DNA from: Thermohalobaculum sp965263335
GTDB lineage: Bacteria > Pseudomonadota > Alphaproteobacteria > Rhodobacterales > Rhodobacteraceae
Assembly (NCBI GenBank): GCA_965263335.1
Contig: CBDHHE010000001.1
Coordinates: forward strand, 2,728,001-2,792,000
Reading direction: 5' to 3'
DNA length: 64,000 nt
Part shown: in pieces, positions 25,655-34,605 of the stretch
Layout of the letters: each line of letters begins with the position of its first letter
How positions within the stretch are numbered: the first letter of the stretch is position 1
Position numbers and translations under genes: made by a program
The notes under the pieces: model-generated
Told to the model about the DNA's origin: nothing
Databases searched by the model: none
What the model saw: only the letters and a program-made list of their open reading frames with translations

Positions 25655-26698
25655 TCAGGGAACGATGACCCCGCGGCCGGCGAAGCGGCGGTTTTTGAAG
25701 TCGTCGAGCGCCTTGTTGATGTTGTCAAGCTTGTATTCAGTATAGTGCATCTTCACCTTGCCATCGGCGTTCAGCTCCATCAGTTCGACCAGTTCGGTGT
25801 AGTTGCCGACTAGGCTGCCGCCAACATTGATCTCCTCTACCACGAAGTGGACAGTCGGCACGTGGACCTCGCCGCCATAGCCGACGACCAGCATCTGGCC
25901 GCCCTTGCGGACCATCTTCCAGCAAAGGTTTTCGACCCCCAATTCGCCCACGAAATCGATGACCACCTGGGCGCCGCCGCTGGTGATCTCACGCACTTCC
26001 TCCACCACGTCGCCATCGCCGGAGAGGACGAAATCCGCGCCCAGATCCTTGGCCAGCTTCTGTGCCGCCGGTTGCTGGTCGATGGCAATGATGCGGGCGC
26101 CGGAGATCGACTTCAGGCATTGCAGCGCGATATGACCCAGCCCGCCCACACCCAGCAGCACGCAATAGGCGCCGGGGCGCAGCAATTTCGCGGCCTTCTT
26201 TGCGGCGCGATAGGCGGTGATGCCTGCGTCGGCCATGGGAGCCACGTCAAGCGGTGTAATGCCCGTGTTGAGCTTGATCAGGGAGCGTTCGTTGGTCAGA
26301 AAGTATTCTGCGAACCCGCCATCCAGGCCCAGTCCCGGGAACAACCCGTGTTCGCAATGCATGTCCTCGCCATAGCGGCAAGGCAGGCAGATGCCGCAGG
26401 TGCGCAGCGGATGGCAGATCACGGCATCGCCCGGTTTGACCGAGGTGACGCCCGAGCCCACATCTTCGACCCAGCCGGCATTCTCGTGCCCCATCACAAA
26501 GGGCAACAAGGTGCCCTCCGTGTCCATGATGTCCTTCCAGACACCCTCGATGATGTGCAGATCGGTGCGGCAGAGGCCGGCGGCGCCGACTTTGACGATC
26601 ACCTCGTCAGGGGCGTTGATGGTGGGCGCTCTGACATCTTCGATCCTCAGATCGACTTCCATCGCAGCGTCGTATTCATAGAGCCGTGCGGCCTTCAT
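25655..26698 (-). CDS. adh: Zinc-dependent NAD(P) alcohol dehydrogenase
   Basis: A 347-aa medium-chain dehydrogenase that probably oxidises the alcohol made by the monooxygenase (for propane, 2-propanol or 1-propanol). It has catalytic-zinc residues in GLCRTDLH and MGHENAGWVEDVG, a structural-zinc cluster CGICLPCRYGEDMHC and the coenzyme loop GVGGLGHIALQ. ATG 26698 follows GGAGG at 6 nt; the longer frame to 26713 has no site. It lies after an intrinsic terminator that separates it from groL, so it may be expressed at a lower or separate level. Confidence 0.92.
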   Translation of the reverse strand: MKAARLYEYDAAMEVDLRIEDVRAPTINAPDEVIVKVGAAGLCRTDLHIIEGVWKDIMDTEGTLLPFVMGHENAGWVEDVGSGVTSVKPGDAVICHPLRTCGICLPCRYGEDMHCEHGLFPGLGLDGGFAEYFLTNERSLIKLNTGITPLDVAPMADAGITAYRAAKKAAKLLRPGAYCVLLGVGGLGHIALQCLKSISGARIIAIDQQPAAQKLAKDLGADFVLSGDGDVVEEVREITSGGAQVVIDFVGELGVENLCWKMVRKGGQMLVVGYGGEVHVPTVHFVVEEINVGGSLVGNYTELVELMELNADGKVKMHYTEYKLDNINKALDDFKNRRFAGRGVIVP

Positions 26699-26711
26699 GA
26701 TCTTCCTCCCC

Positions 26712-26743
26712 AAAAAGAAACGCGCGCCTTCTACGGGCGCGCG
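26712..26743 (-). terminator. Intrinsic terminator between groL and adh
   Basis: Eight-base arms CGCGCGCC and GGCGCGCG (26721-26743) around a 7-nt loop, followed in the minus direction by TTTCTTTTT (26720-26712). It is 10 nt after the groL stop and sits just before the adh ribosome site, so read-through would set the adh-BLUF level. Confidence 0.8.
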
Positions 26744-26752
26744 CCCACCCGT

Positions 26753-28387
26753 TTATTGACGACCCAGTTTCTCAGCCCCGCCGCCGAGCGCGGCGCCGGT
26801 CGTCGGATCCTCATCCTCCTCCACATCGCCGATCAGCGTCTCGGTGGTAAGGATCAGCGTGGCCACGGAAGCAGCGTTCATCAGCGCTTGTGAGACGACA
26901 CGGAGCGGGTCGACGATGCCGTTGGCGCGCAGGTCGCAATAGTCGCCGGTCGCCGCGTCGAAACCCTCGGAGGGGCCAAGACTTGCGATCTTGCGGACCA
27001 CTTCGTTCGGGTCGCGGGCGCAGTTGATGGCGAGGCGCGCGAGGGGACGGGAGAGGACCGACTGGATCAGTTCCATCCCCGACTTCACGTCGCCATCGGC
27101 CTGATCGATCGGCGCGTCCAGCGCCGAGGCGGCGCGGGCCAAGGCAACGCCACCTCCAGTGACAACGCCTTCGGCCATGGCAGCCTGGACCGCATTCAGC
27201 GAATCTTCGATCAGTTGGATTGTGCGCTTCTGTTCGACCGGGGTGACCCCACCGGCATAGATGACCGCTGTGCCGCCGCAGAGCTTGGCCAACCGTTCGC
27301 GCAGCTTGTCCTGTTCGATGTTCGGAGGGGCGCGGTCGTAGTGGCGCTGCACCTGGGCACGGCGCGCCTTGATTGCCGCCGGATCGCCGTGGCCTCGGAT
27401 CAGCGTGGTCTCGCTGGCAGAGGCCGCCACTTTGTCGGCTGAGCCAAGATCATCACGGGTGATGTCCTCGAGCCGTCCACCCAGATTGCGAACGATGACA
27501 CGACCGCCGGTCAGGATCGCCAGATCCTCCATCATCGCCTGGCGCCATTGACCGAACTCCGGCGGATGGACGACAAGATACTTCCCGGCAGCCTGGCCGG
27601 CGAGCAGCGAGCTGAGCACTTCGGGCCCGCAATCCTCCGAGACAACCAGCAGAGGCCGCCCATCCTCCTCTGCGATGGCACGGGCGGCGGCAAGCTGGCC
27701 CGGATCGGTCAGCTTGAGGTCCGTGAGGACAATATAGGGATTGTCCAGTTCGGCGATCATCGCTTCCTGGTCGGTGACCAAGTGGTGAGAGATGTAGCCG
27801 CGCTCAAAGGACATGCCCTCGACCACATCCAGCGTTGTCTCCGGCCCGACCGCGAAATCTGCGGTGATCACGCCCTCGGGGCCAACAGCTTTGCGGGCCT
27901 GCGCGACCAGTGCGCCAAGCGTGGGGTCCGTGGCAGCGATGTTGGCGACCTGGGCGACCACATCGTCATCGGCAGCGGTGGCGCTGGCGCGCAGCGCATC
28001 GAGCACCACGGCAACTGCCTGGTCGATGCCCCGGCAGAGATCGACGGCCTTGGCGCCCTTGGCGGTCAACTCGACTCCGCCCTGGACCATGCCGTTGGCG
28101 AGCACGATGGAGGTGGTGGTTCCGTCGCCTGCGACATCGTTGGTCTGCATGGAGACCTCTCGCGCGACCTGGGCTCCCATGTTGTGGAACCGGTCGAGCA
28201 GCTCGATCTCAGAGGCGATCGAGACGCCGTCGCGAGTGACAAGTGGCGTGCCGACGGGCCGGTCGACCATCGCGTTCATTCCCTTTGGCCCCAGCGTCGG
28301 CTCGACCGCCGCCGCCAATCCCCGCACCCCGGCAGCCAGGGCCTGGCGGGCTTCATTGCCATGTATCAGCAGTTTGGGCATTTCCAT
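26753..28387 (-). CDS. groL: Divergent GroEL-like chaperonin of a propane-monooxygenase cluster
   Basis: A 544-aa chaperonin subunit. GroEL motifs are recognisable but altered: EPTLGPKGMNAMVD, NDVAGDGTTTSIVLA, ITADFAVGPETTLDVVEGMSFERGYIS, GGTAVIYAGGVTPVEQKRT and EGVVTGGGVALARA. The C-terminus lacks the Gly-Gly-Met repeats of housekeeping GroEL, and no groES is adjacent. Such dedicated chaperonins (for example MimG in mycobacterial clusters) are needed to fold the large monooxygenase subunit. An ATG at 28381 is an alternative start. It follows the MIP18-type gene by 13 nt. Confidence 0.93.
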   Translation of the reverse strand: MEMPKLLIHGNEARQALAAGVRGLAAAVEPTLGPKGMNAMVDRPVGTPLVTRDGVSIASEIELLDRFHNMGAQVAREVSMQTNDVAGDGTTTSIVLANGMVQGGVELTAKGAKAVDLCRGIDQAVAVVLDALRASATAADDDVVAQVANIAATDPTLGALVAQARKAVGPEGVITADFAVGPETTLDVVEGMSFERGYISHHLVTDQEAMIAELDNPYIVLTDLKLTDPGQLAAARAIAEEDGRPLLVVSEDCGPEVLSSLLAGQAAGKYLVVHPPEFGQWRQAMMEDLAILTGGRVIVRNLGGRLEDITRDDLGSADKVAASASETTLIRGHGDPAAIKARRAQVQRHYDRAPPNIEQDKLRERLAKLCGGTAVIYAGGVTPVEQKRTIQLIEDSLNAVQAAMAEGVVTGGGVALARAASALDAPIDQADGDVKSGMELIQSVLSRPLARLAINCARDPNEVVRKIASLGPSEGFDAATGDYCDLRANGIVDPLRVVSQALMNAASVATLILTTETLIGDVEEDEDPTTGAALGGGAEKLGRQ

Positions 28388-28400
28388 TCCCCCGTCGGTG

Positions 28401-29219
28401 TTATTGGTTCGCTGGTGATGTGTCGGCAGGCTGGGCCGAATCAGCGCGCGGCGGCACGCGATCGAGGATGAAGTCGACCAGCGTGGGCTCGCCGTCCACT
28501 TCGACCACTTCCTTGTAGCGGGCCTGTTTCAGTCCTCGACAGAGCGCACCGCTGAACTCCATGTTGATGCGGATCATGCGGAGCGCGCTCATCCGGTCGG
28601 CGAATCCCGCTTCGGTCAATGGAATTCCGTCGAGATCCGGGAAGGCAGGGTCGTCCGGCTCTATCGCCAGACCCCGCGCCACCAGCTTCTCCACATAGCG
28701 GTCGCGGTGCGATCCTGCGTCCTCATCCAGCGCAAGCGAGCAAAAGTCCGCGAGTTTCAGCGAAGCGAGATCTGCAGGTGCCCAGCCAAGGGTCCGCAGA
28801 CCTGTCAGCACTGTCTCTTGCCGCCGCAGGAAGGCTTTGCGGTCGAACTTCTCCTTCACCTCATCAAGGTCGCCGCCATCTTCACGCAACGCGAAGGCGT
28901 CCGAGAAGGTACGCCCCGCATTGACTGCCGCATTCATCTCGTCCGAGCAGAGATGATCTTCGAGGTGCACCCGAACTCGCTCCGACCAAGGCAGAGCCAC
29001 CGCCTCCCGGCGCACCCCCTCGGCCATCAGAAAGGCGAAGTTGGGGCTGCACCAGTAGGTGGGCAGCCGGAACGATACGTCCACGTCGGCCCCGGTGACC
29101 TTCACGTCTTCGACGAAGCCCATATCGGTGATAGGCTCGTCGAGTTCCGGGTCGCAGACCCTGTCAAGACGGTCCCAGACCTCCCGCTCTCGCGCCGATG
29201 CGGCGTCACGTTCCGGCAT
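28401..29219 (-). CDS. MIP18/DUF59 (PaaD-like) metal-sulfur assembly protein of the monooxygenase cluster
   Basis: A 272-aa cytoplasmic protein. Residues about 10-105 are an MIP18-type domain (VWDRLDRVCDPELDEPITDMGFVEDVKV, LPTYWCSPNFAFLMAEGVR). The remaining 165 residues are a helical extension with EKFDRKAFLRRQETVLTGLRTLGW that I do not recognise. Such genes recur in group-5 SDIMO operons and may help load iron or the [2Fe-2S] cluster; that is inferred. The ATG overlaps the amidohydrolase stop region (TGAGCTGATG). Confidence 0.75.
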   Translation of the reverse strand: MPERDAASAREREVWDRLDRVCDPELDEPITDMGFVEDVKVTGADVDVSFRLPTYWCSPNFAFLMAEGVRREAVALPWSERVRVHLEDHLCSDEMNAAVNAGRTFSDAFALREDGGDLDEVKEKFDRKAFLRRQETVLTGLRTLGWAPADLASLKLADFCSLALDEDAGSHRDRYVEKLVARGLAIEPDDPAFPDLDGIPLTEAGFADRMSALRMIRINMEFSGALCRGLKQARYKEVVEVDGEPTLVDFILDRVPPRADSAQPADTSPANQ

Positions 29220-29223
29220 CAGC

Positions 29224-30240
29224 TCACTCCGCCGCGATGGAAACGGGGGTCAGCTTTGCCTTTTGCGCTTCGATATCAACGCCATAGAGAGCAGCTGCAT
29301 TCAGGCCGAGGATCTTTTCCTTGACCTCGTCGGTCAGTTGCACGCCGCGCTCGGACGCGATGTCTTCCGGGATCTCGAAGGCCCAGAACTTTTCCACCAG
29401 CCAGCGTGGCGTCCAGATGGCGTAGTCGGAACCGAAGAGGAGCTTGTCGGGGCCAAGCCAGAAAAGAAGTTCTGCGATCACCTCACCGAAGTAACGAGGG
29501 CGAGCATGGATAAAGGGCAGAGCGACAGCGAGACCGCCGTAGACATTCGTCTCCTGCACGGCGATCCAGCAGAAATCGTCCAGCCGCGGCAGGCCGCAAT
29601 GCTCGATGATGAAGTTCAGCCCTTGAAAGTCGGTGGCGGCGTAGTCCACATCATGGACGTCGAAGGCGTCCTTGTTCAGCGGGATGATCGTCGGGCCCTT
29701 GTGGACATGCATGTTCTTGATGCCGAGCTTTTCGCAGAGCTCGAAGCATTTGTACGCCGACGGGTCGTTCAGCCGCCAACCTTTGCTCTCGCCGTTCCAC
29801 TCGGCGGTGTAGAGCTTCACGCCCTTGATGTCGTAGGTCTCTTTCATGAAGTGGATGTATTCCAGCGCCTTCTCACCATCGCGGGGGTCGAAGGCCCCGT
29901 TCAGGATGAAGCGGTCGGGATACTTGCGGGTCACTGCGGCGTTGCGCTCGATCGTGTTGAACCCGGTCTTGTAGAAGTCTTTCAGGTATGTCGAATTGAG
30001 AATGGCCATATCGTCGGGGCCGTCCACGAACAGGTCCCGGTACAGGTCGTCCTCGGTGTATTTCTCGAACTTGGATTTCTCCCAGCACTGATCCGGTGGG
30101 CTGAGGGTGGTGTGGTAGGCATAAAAACAGTCGATGAACTGTTTGCCATGAATGTTGGCCTGGTTTTCCGGGCTGCCATCCCAGAAATGCGTGTGGCCGT
30201 CGATCACGAAGATTTCTTTCCCGTCTGGCGTTGTGAACAT
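29224..30240 (-). CDS. Amidohydrolase-family (TIM-barrel) protein of the monooxygenase cluster
   Basis: A 338-aa metal-dependent hydrolase or decarboxylase-like barrel. The metal-binding HTHFWDG (HxH) is near residue 15, with the distal elements LNFIIEHCGLPRLDDFCWIAVQ and LLFGSDYAIWTPRWLVEKF including the usual Asp. An orthologous gene directly follows prmD in known propane-monooxygenase clusters, where it is needed for growth or enzyme activity but its reaction is not settled. ATG 30240 follows GGAGGGG. Its role here should be the same. Confidence 0.85.
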   Translation of the reverse strand: MFTTPDGKEIFVIDGHTHFWDGSPENQANIHGKQFIDCFYAYHTTLSPPDQCWEKSKFEKYTEDDLYRDLFVDGPDDMAILNSTYLKDFYKTGFNTIERNAAVTRKYPDRFILNGAFDPRDGEKALEYIHFMKETYDIKGVKLYTAEWNGESKGWRLNDPSAYKCFELCEKLGIKNMHVHKGPTIIPLNKDAFDVHDVDYAATDFQGLNFIIEHCGLPRLDDFCWIAVQETNVYGGLAVALPFIHARPRYFGEVIAELLFWLGPDKLLFGSDYAIWTPRWLVEKFWAFEIPEDIASERGVQLTDEVKEKILGLNAAALYGVDIEAQKAKLTPVSIAAE

Positions 30241-30298
30241 ATCTCACCCCTCCCGTTTGCTTGTGGAAGGCACCGGGGACACACCCCGGCGCCCCGTC

Positions 30299-30673
30299 TC
30301 ACGAAATGTATTCCATCACGTCGTCCATATTGCCGAGCAGCACCACGGTGTTGTCATCGACGCGCACCATCCGCCCGTAGTGGGTGGAGGTGTTCACCTC
30401 AAAAATCTCCGCCGTCATTTCGCGGCCGAGATACTCGCCGATTTCATCCATCTTGAAGGTCAGCTTGCCCTTGCCGTCGATCCGGATCAGCGCAGGCTGG
30501 TAGGTGATGACCACATTGGGATCGGACTCGTCCATGAACTCGGCGATGGCGCGGGCCTCGACCGAGTCATTCATGGTGACGCCGCATTGGTCCGAGATGG
30601 TCTTTTCGAAGGTAATGTCCTTCATCTCCTTGAAGATGTTGGACCGGCTGGCGTCGCGTGCGACTATGCTCAT
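30299..30673 (-). CDS. prmD: Propane monooxygenase coupling (regulatory) protein
   Basis: A 124-aa MmoB/DmpM-family effector without cofactor. It binds the hydroxylase and tunes O2 activation and substrate access. Typical segments are DQCGVTMNDSVEARAIAEFM, ITYQPALIRIDGKGKLTFKMDEIGEYLG and FEVNTSTHYGRMVRVDD. ATG 30673 follows AAAGGAA. It lies 17 nt after the small hydroxylase subunit gene. Confidence 0.93.
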   Translation of the reverse strand: MSIVARDASRSNIFKEMKDITFEKTISDQCGVTMNDSVEARAIAEFMDESDPNVVITYQPALIRIDGKGKLTFKMDEIGEYLGREMTAEIFEVNTSTHYGRMVRVDDNTVVLLGNMDDVMEYIS

Positions 30674-30690
30674 TGATAGTTCCTTTCAGG

Positions 30691-31749
30691 TCAGCGGCTG
30701 AGGCCGAGTTCGCCGAGGATCTGGCCCAGCCGTTCGACCGAGACCGCCCGCGCATCGTCGTAGGAACGAGGCTTGGAATGGGGTTGTGACCAGATCGGAC
30801 GCAGGGCTTCCGAGGCCTTGTCAGCCAGATCGCCATACCGTTGGACCCAGCCCTGGAGCAGGTCCCGATTGGCAGCGCCGTGCTCGGAGTCGTCGACCAG
30901 GATGAAGGCAAAGTCGATGGCATTGGCGAGGTTGCGCTCATAGTCCGCCTCGGCTGCCGAGATGACTGGGGGCGTGACGAAATCGGCGTTGGCCGCGGCC
31001 ACCTGCATCATGAAGCCGGACCGGAACAGCTCGCCCACCAGCGGCTCGAAGACCAGGTTGATGGCCAGGTACTGCTCCACATAGTCAGACGCGCCCATGA
31101 TGGTCTCGACGACCTTGCGGGTCGGCTGCCAGATCGGGTCTTCCATCCAGGTTTTCTTGCCCGCATCGTTGTCCCAGCCCTCGATTTCCAAGCCGATCTC
31201 GGCGAGGTAGAGGGTGATGTCCTGAGCCAGCCGCAACTTGTAGGACGAATTCGTCAGCGTGGCGTTGTTGATCATCTGGGTGTAGCCGTAGCGCTGCGCC
31301 TGCATCAGCGAGGTACCAAGGCCGAACTCCGCATGCTTCCACGCGCCCAGATGGGTTTGCAGGATCTTCTTCCAGGCCGCATCGAAAGACTGGTTAGCGC
31401 CGGCGCGCCGGGCGTTCTGGATGACGCTCTGCACCATGGTCTCGATCTTCGACTGACGCTGGTAGTGGGTGCGCTCCCATTCCTGATCGGGCGCACGGAA
31501 GGCGTGCCAGTTCGAGGACTTCGCCTGGGTCGCGCCCTTCACATAGGCGCCTTCGCCATTCGGGAACGAGATGATCCAGTCCTGGATCAGATAGCGCTCC
31601 GGATCCGGCTGAACGTCGACGGTGACGTCTTCGTAGTGGCTCGCGCGGCGGCCTTTTGGCTCGAAGTATCGGTATTTGCGGCTATTAGAGTCCGCAAAGA
31701 CTGCGGCACCCGCGGCACCTGACCCGACGGAGCTTGACGTGGCTGGCAT
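30691..31749 (-). CDS. prmC: Propane monooxygenase hydroxylase small (beta) subunit
   Basis: A 352-aa ferritin-like subunit that lacks the complete iron ligands and pairs with PrmA in an alpha2beta2 hydroxylase. It contains PKGRRASHYEDVTVDVQPD, QDWIISFPNGEGAYVKG, FGLGTSLMQAQRYGYTQMINNATL and DFAFILVDDSEHGAANR, all typical of group-5 SDIMO beta subunits. ATG 31749 follows GGGAGGA at 8 nt. Gene order A-B-C-D is that of Gordonia, Rhodococcus and Mycobacterium clusters. Confidence 0.94.
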   Translation of the reverse strand: MPATSSSVGSGAAGAAVFADSNSRKYRYFEPKGRRASHYEDVTVDVQPDPERYLIQDWIISFPNGEGAYVKGATQAKSSNWHAFRAPDQEWERTHYQRQSKIETMVQSVIQNARRAGANQSFDAAWKKILQTHLGAWKHAEFGLGTSLMQAQRYGYTQMINNATLTNSSYKLRLAQDITLYLAEIGLEIEGWDNDAGKKTWMEDPIWQPTRKVVETIMGASDYVEQYLAINLVFEPLVGELFRSGFMMQVAAANADFVTPPVISAAEADYERNLANAIDFAFILVDDSEHGAANRDLLQGWVQRYGDLADKASEALRPIWSQPHSKPRSYDDARAVSVERLGQILGELGLSR

Positions 31750-31802
31750 GTGGCTAATCCTCCCTTTTGATCCTTGTTTCAGCCGGCTAGCGGTCGATCC
31801 GC

Positions 31803-32861
31803 TCAGGGAATCGACGAACCGGAAGACGGCGTGAAGCGATCGAAAAAGATTCGGTCGGGGTCGAAGTCCTGCATGAACAGGACAGGCGACAGGGCATCGA
31901 TCATCGGCGGTGGACCGCAGGCGTAGACGTCGCCCTCGCCATCGATGCCGAGATCGTCCAGATGGGTGCGCACCACCTCGTGCACGAAACCGCGAGCACC
32001 GTTCCAGGTGGCATCATCATCGGCATGGCTGAGGGCGGGAATGAAGCTGATCTCGCGGTGGTTCTCGGTCAACTGTCGGATCCGGTCGAGATAGAACAGG
32101 TCCGCTTGGGTGCGCGCGCCGTAAAAGAAGTGCACCGGCCTGCTCTCACCGCTGGCCACATGGTCATGCAGGATCGACCAGATCGGCGACATGCCGGAGC
32201 CGGCGGCGACCAGGATCATCGCTCCTTCTCGGTCTTCGCGTCGGAAGCAGGTTCCGAAGGGGCCTCGGATCGTGACGCTGGCGCCAATATCGATTCCGCC
32301 GGTGTCGAGCTCTCCCGAGAATTTTCCGTCGGGGTATTTCTTGATGATGAATTGCAGCCTCTCGGCTTGCTCCGGCGTATTTGCCATGGAAAACGAGCGC
32401 GTAATCTTCTCCCCCGTTTTCGTTTCGACGGTGATGTCGGCATATTGGCCTGCCCAAAACTTCATGGGCGCCGAAAGCTCGATCTCGATTGCCCTGATGT
32501 CATGGGTGAGGCGTTCGACGCTGGCGATGCATCCGGCAAATTCCTTGACGGCGATGGACTTGGACAGGAGCTCCTCGTCGTAGTTCAGAAGCTCGACCTC
32601 CATGTCGCTGTAGGCGAGCGATCGGCAGAGGAGGATGTTGCCCTGCTCCTTCTCCATATCGTTCAACGCGAAGGTGGAGTATTTGAGGAGTTCGACATCC
32701 CCCTCGATCAGGTTGCACTTGCAGGCCGAGCACTGCCCTTCCTTGCAGCCATGAGGGAGCGAGATGCCCTGTCGAAAGGCGGCATCTAGAACTGTCTCGC
32801 CATCCTCTACCTCGAACTCGACGTCGACGGGCTGGAGGCGAACGATATGGGTCTCTGTCAT
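31803..32861 (-). CDS. prmB: Propane monooxygenase NADH reductase
   Basis: A 352-aa flavoprotein that passes electrons from NADH through FAD and a plant-type [2Fe-2S] cluster to the di-iron hydroxylase. The ferredoxin domain has Cys39, Cys44, Cys47 and Cys79 (PHGCKEGQCSACKC, LLCRS). The FAD domain has TRSFSMANTP and FSGELD, and the NADH domain VAAGSGMSPIWSIL and VYACGPPPMIDA. ATG 32861 follows GGAACGAG. It lies second in the operon, 76 nt after prmA, a gap that holds a GC hairpin. Confidence 0.95.
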   Translation of the reverse strand: MTETHIVRLQPVDVEFEVEDGETVLDAAFRQGISLPHGCKEGQCSACKCNLIEGDVELLKYSTFALNDMEKEQGNILLCRSLAYSDMEVELLNYDEELLSKSIAVKEFAGCIASVERLTHDIRAIEIELSAPMKFWAGQYADITVETKTGEKITRSFSMANTPEQAERLQFIIKKYPDGKFSGELDTGGIDIGASVTIRGPFGTCFRREDREGAMILVAAGSGMSPIWSILHDHVASGESRPVHFFYGARTQADLFYLDRIRQLTENHREISFIPALSHADDDATWNGARGFVHEVVRTHLDDLGIDGEGDVYACGPPPMIDALSPVLFMQDFDPDRIFFDRFTPSSGSSIP

Positions 32862-32883
32862 ACGGGCTCGTTCCGTGGCGCGG

Positions 32884-32932
32884 TTGCGGTGCTGGGCGTG
32901 GGGGGCGAGCGGTGCCCGCCCCCTGCTTGGCT
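32884..32932 (-). other. GC-rich hairpin in the prmA-prmB gap
   Basis: GGGGCG and CGCCCC pair across about 9 nt within the 76-nt intercistronic gap. No T-run follows in the minus direction. A processing or stabilising element, allowing more hydroxylase than reductase, is plausible but unproven. Confidence 0.35.
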
Positions 32933-32937
32933 TGAGA

Positions 32938-34605
32938 TCAGTGACAGGTGTTGATCGTGAAGCCGGCGCGGTACTCGGCCAGATGCGCTTCGCGCGCCTC
33001 CGGCGTCATCGCACGCAGCGCGTTCAACGGCGAGCCGAGCGTGTGGCCGCGCACGTCGTCGAGCGTCCACATCTCTTTGTCGTCGAAGCGCAGATGCGGC
33101 TGCGGGATCAGAGTCTTGCCGTCGGAGCGGACGAAGTTCAGGTCGACGATGGCGTCGGCCAGATCCCATCCGTCATACAGCGTCTCCCATTCGCGCTTGC
33201 CTGAGAAGCGACCCATGGCCGGCGTCGGGCGGCCCTGGAACTCGTCCGCGAAGCCTTCGACGGCGGTCCAACGGTCGATCTCGTGCGCGAAGGTGTGCAG
33301 CTTGCCGTCGATCTCATCGACAACAATGTCTTCGCGGATCAAGCAAGGCACGAGGCACGACCAGCAACGGTGCGGATAGACGTAGCCCACATCCTCGTTG
33401 AAGGTGATGACCGTCGAACCCTTCTTCGAGAGCTTGCCATACCACTTCCAGAACTCACCGAAGCGGGCATACCAGCCGGGATACTTGGCCTCGAACCACT
33501 CGAAGTCCTTCTCGGTCTGGGCTTCGATCCGCCAGAAGTTGACGGGCCAGCCAACGGCGAAGAACTCGGCGACCGTATGGACATACATCTTCTCGGTGAT
33601 GCGCTTCCAGGCTTCGGCCACGTCGTCGTGGTGGATCTTGATGCCGTACTTCTCGAGCGGCAGCATGTAGGTCCGGTAGTAGTCTTCATAGATCCAGCGG
33701 TGCCACATCTCCGCGTAGGACTCCTTGTCCTTGTCACGGTTGGTGGTGCCGTACTCGATGAAGGTACCGATCGCCGCGTCGACGATGGCGTGGTTCTGCC
33801 AGAACGAGTACTTCATGTCCCGCTCGATCAGCAGATGGTTGTCCGGATCCTTCAGCGTTGCCATCAAGAGCGAGTGGCCGTTGCCGATATGCCGGCTCTC
33901 ATCCGACTGTACCGACAGGAAGACGGTCGGCAGAGCATAGTCGCCGTTCCGGGCCGCTTCCGACGGCATGGCCACGAACAGCGTGTTGGTGAACGCTGTC
34001 TCGGCCACAATGGTCAGATAGATATTCGCCGAGGTGATGGCATCACCGGTGATGAAGCCCTCGCCGAACTGACGCCCAATGGTGGTGGCATAGCACTTAC
34101 CAAAGGCCTCTTCGGTGATATCGAACCCGGCCGGGTCGATATAGTTCTCCATGTACCACTTCTTCAGGTTCATCTGAATCGTGGAATGCCGGAATTCATC
34201 GACCATCTGCATGGTGAACCCGGTGCGCAGATCCTCACCTGGGGCCAGCCGTGCAACCATGGCCATGGACCGGGCGGCCGAGATTTCCGGGAACGGGATG
34301 ATTGCCAGGAAGAGCTTCATCCACTCCACCCAGCGGGGCTCCACGTTCCGGAACATATCGCCGCGAAGAGCCGCGTCCAGCGCACCGTAAACCCGGTTGT
34401 CCTTTTCTTCCTGCATCGGGAAGTAGGACCGAAGAACCTGTTTCATCGGGTCGCGTGGAGCTTTGGCGATCTTGTAGTCAGTCGGGTAGGTCATCGCCTC
34501 CTGGACATACGAGGGATTCCAGCCCAGATCGGCGATCTTCTTCGTCGCCTCCCCGACCGAGATCCCCTTCTGGGAGGTGATCTTGTTGAGCGTAAGTGAT
34601 GACAT
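32938..34605 (-). CDS. prmA: Soluble di-iron propane-type monooxygenase hydroxylase large (alpha) subunit
   Basis: The 555-aa catalytic subunit, which hydroxylates short alkanes (possibly also alkenes or ketones) with O2. All six iron ligands are visible in two EXXH four-helix halves: Glu107 (PFPEISAA), Glu137 and His140 (VDEFRHST), Glu202 (VAETAF), Glu236 and His239 (SDESRHIGNG). The flanking sequence, for example NYIDPAGFDITE and GRQFGEGFITGDAIT, matches group-5 SDIMOs such as PrmA and MimA rather than methane or toluene enzymes. ATG 34605 follows AAGGAAAGG. Transcription is probably from the sigma-54 promoter at 34829-34844. True substrate is inferred from family. Confidence 0.96.
   Translation of the reverse strand: MSSLTLNKITSQKGISVGEATKKIADLGWNPSYVQEAMTYPTDYKIAKAPRDPMKQVLRSYFPMQEEKDNRVYGALDAALRGDMFRNVEPRWVEWMKLFLAIIPFPEISAARSMAMVARLAPGEDLRTGFTMQMVDEFRHSTIQMNLKKWYMENYIDPAGFDITEEAFGKCYATTIGRQFGEGFITGDAITSANIYLTIVAETAFTNTLFVAMPSEAARNGDYALPTVFLSVQSDESRHIGNGHSLLMATLKDPDNHLLIERDMKYSFWQNHAIVDAAIGTFIEYGTTNRDKDKESYAEMWHRWIYEDYYRTYMLPLEKYGIKIHHDDVAEAWKRITEKMYVHTVAEFFAVGWPVNFWRIEAQTEKDFEWFEAKYPGWYARFGEFWKWYGKLSKKGSTVITFNEDVGYVYPHRCWSCLVPCLIREDIVVDEIDGKLHTFAHEIDRWTAVEGFADEFQGRPTPAMGRFSGKREWETLYDGWDLADAIVDLNFVRSDGKTLIPQPHLRFDDKEMWTLDDVRGHTLGSPLNALRAMTPEAREAHLAEYRAGFTINTCH

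Noticed and set aside
30262..30298. CCGGGG-ACACA-CCCCGG between prmD and the amidohydrolase as a terminator
   Set aside because: Six-base stem without a T-run in either direction; may only be a local RNA fold.
33283..34599. Plus-strand open frame of 438 aa
   Set aside because: Antisense shadow of prmA.
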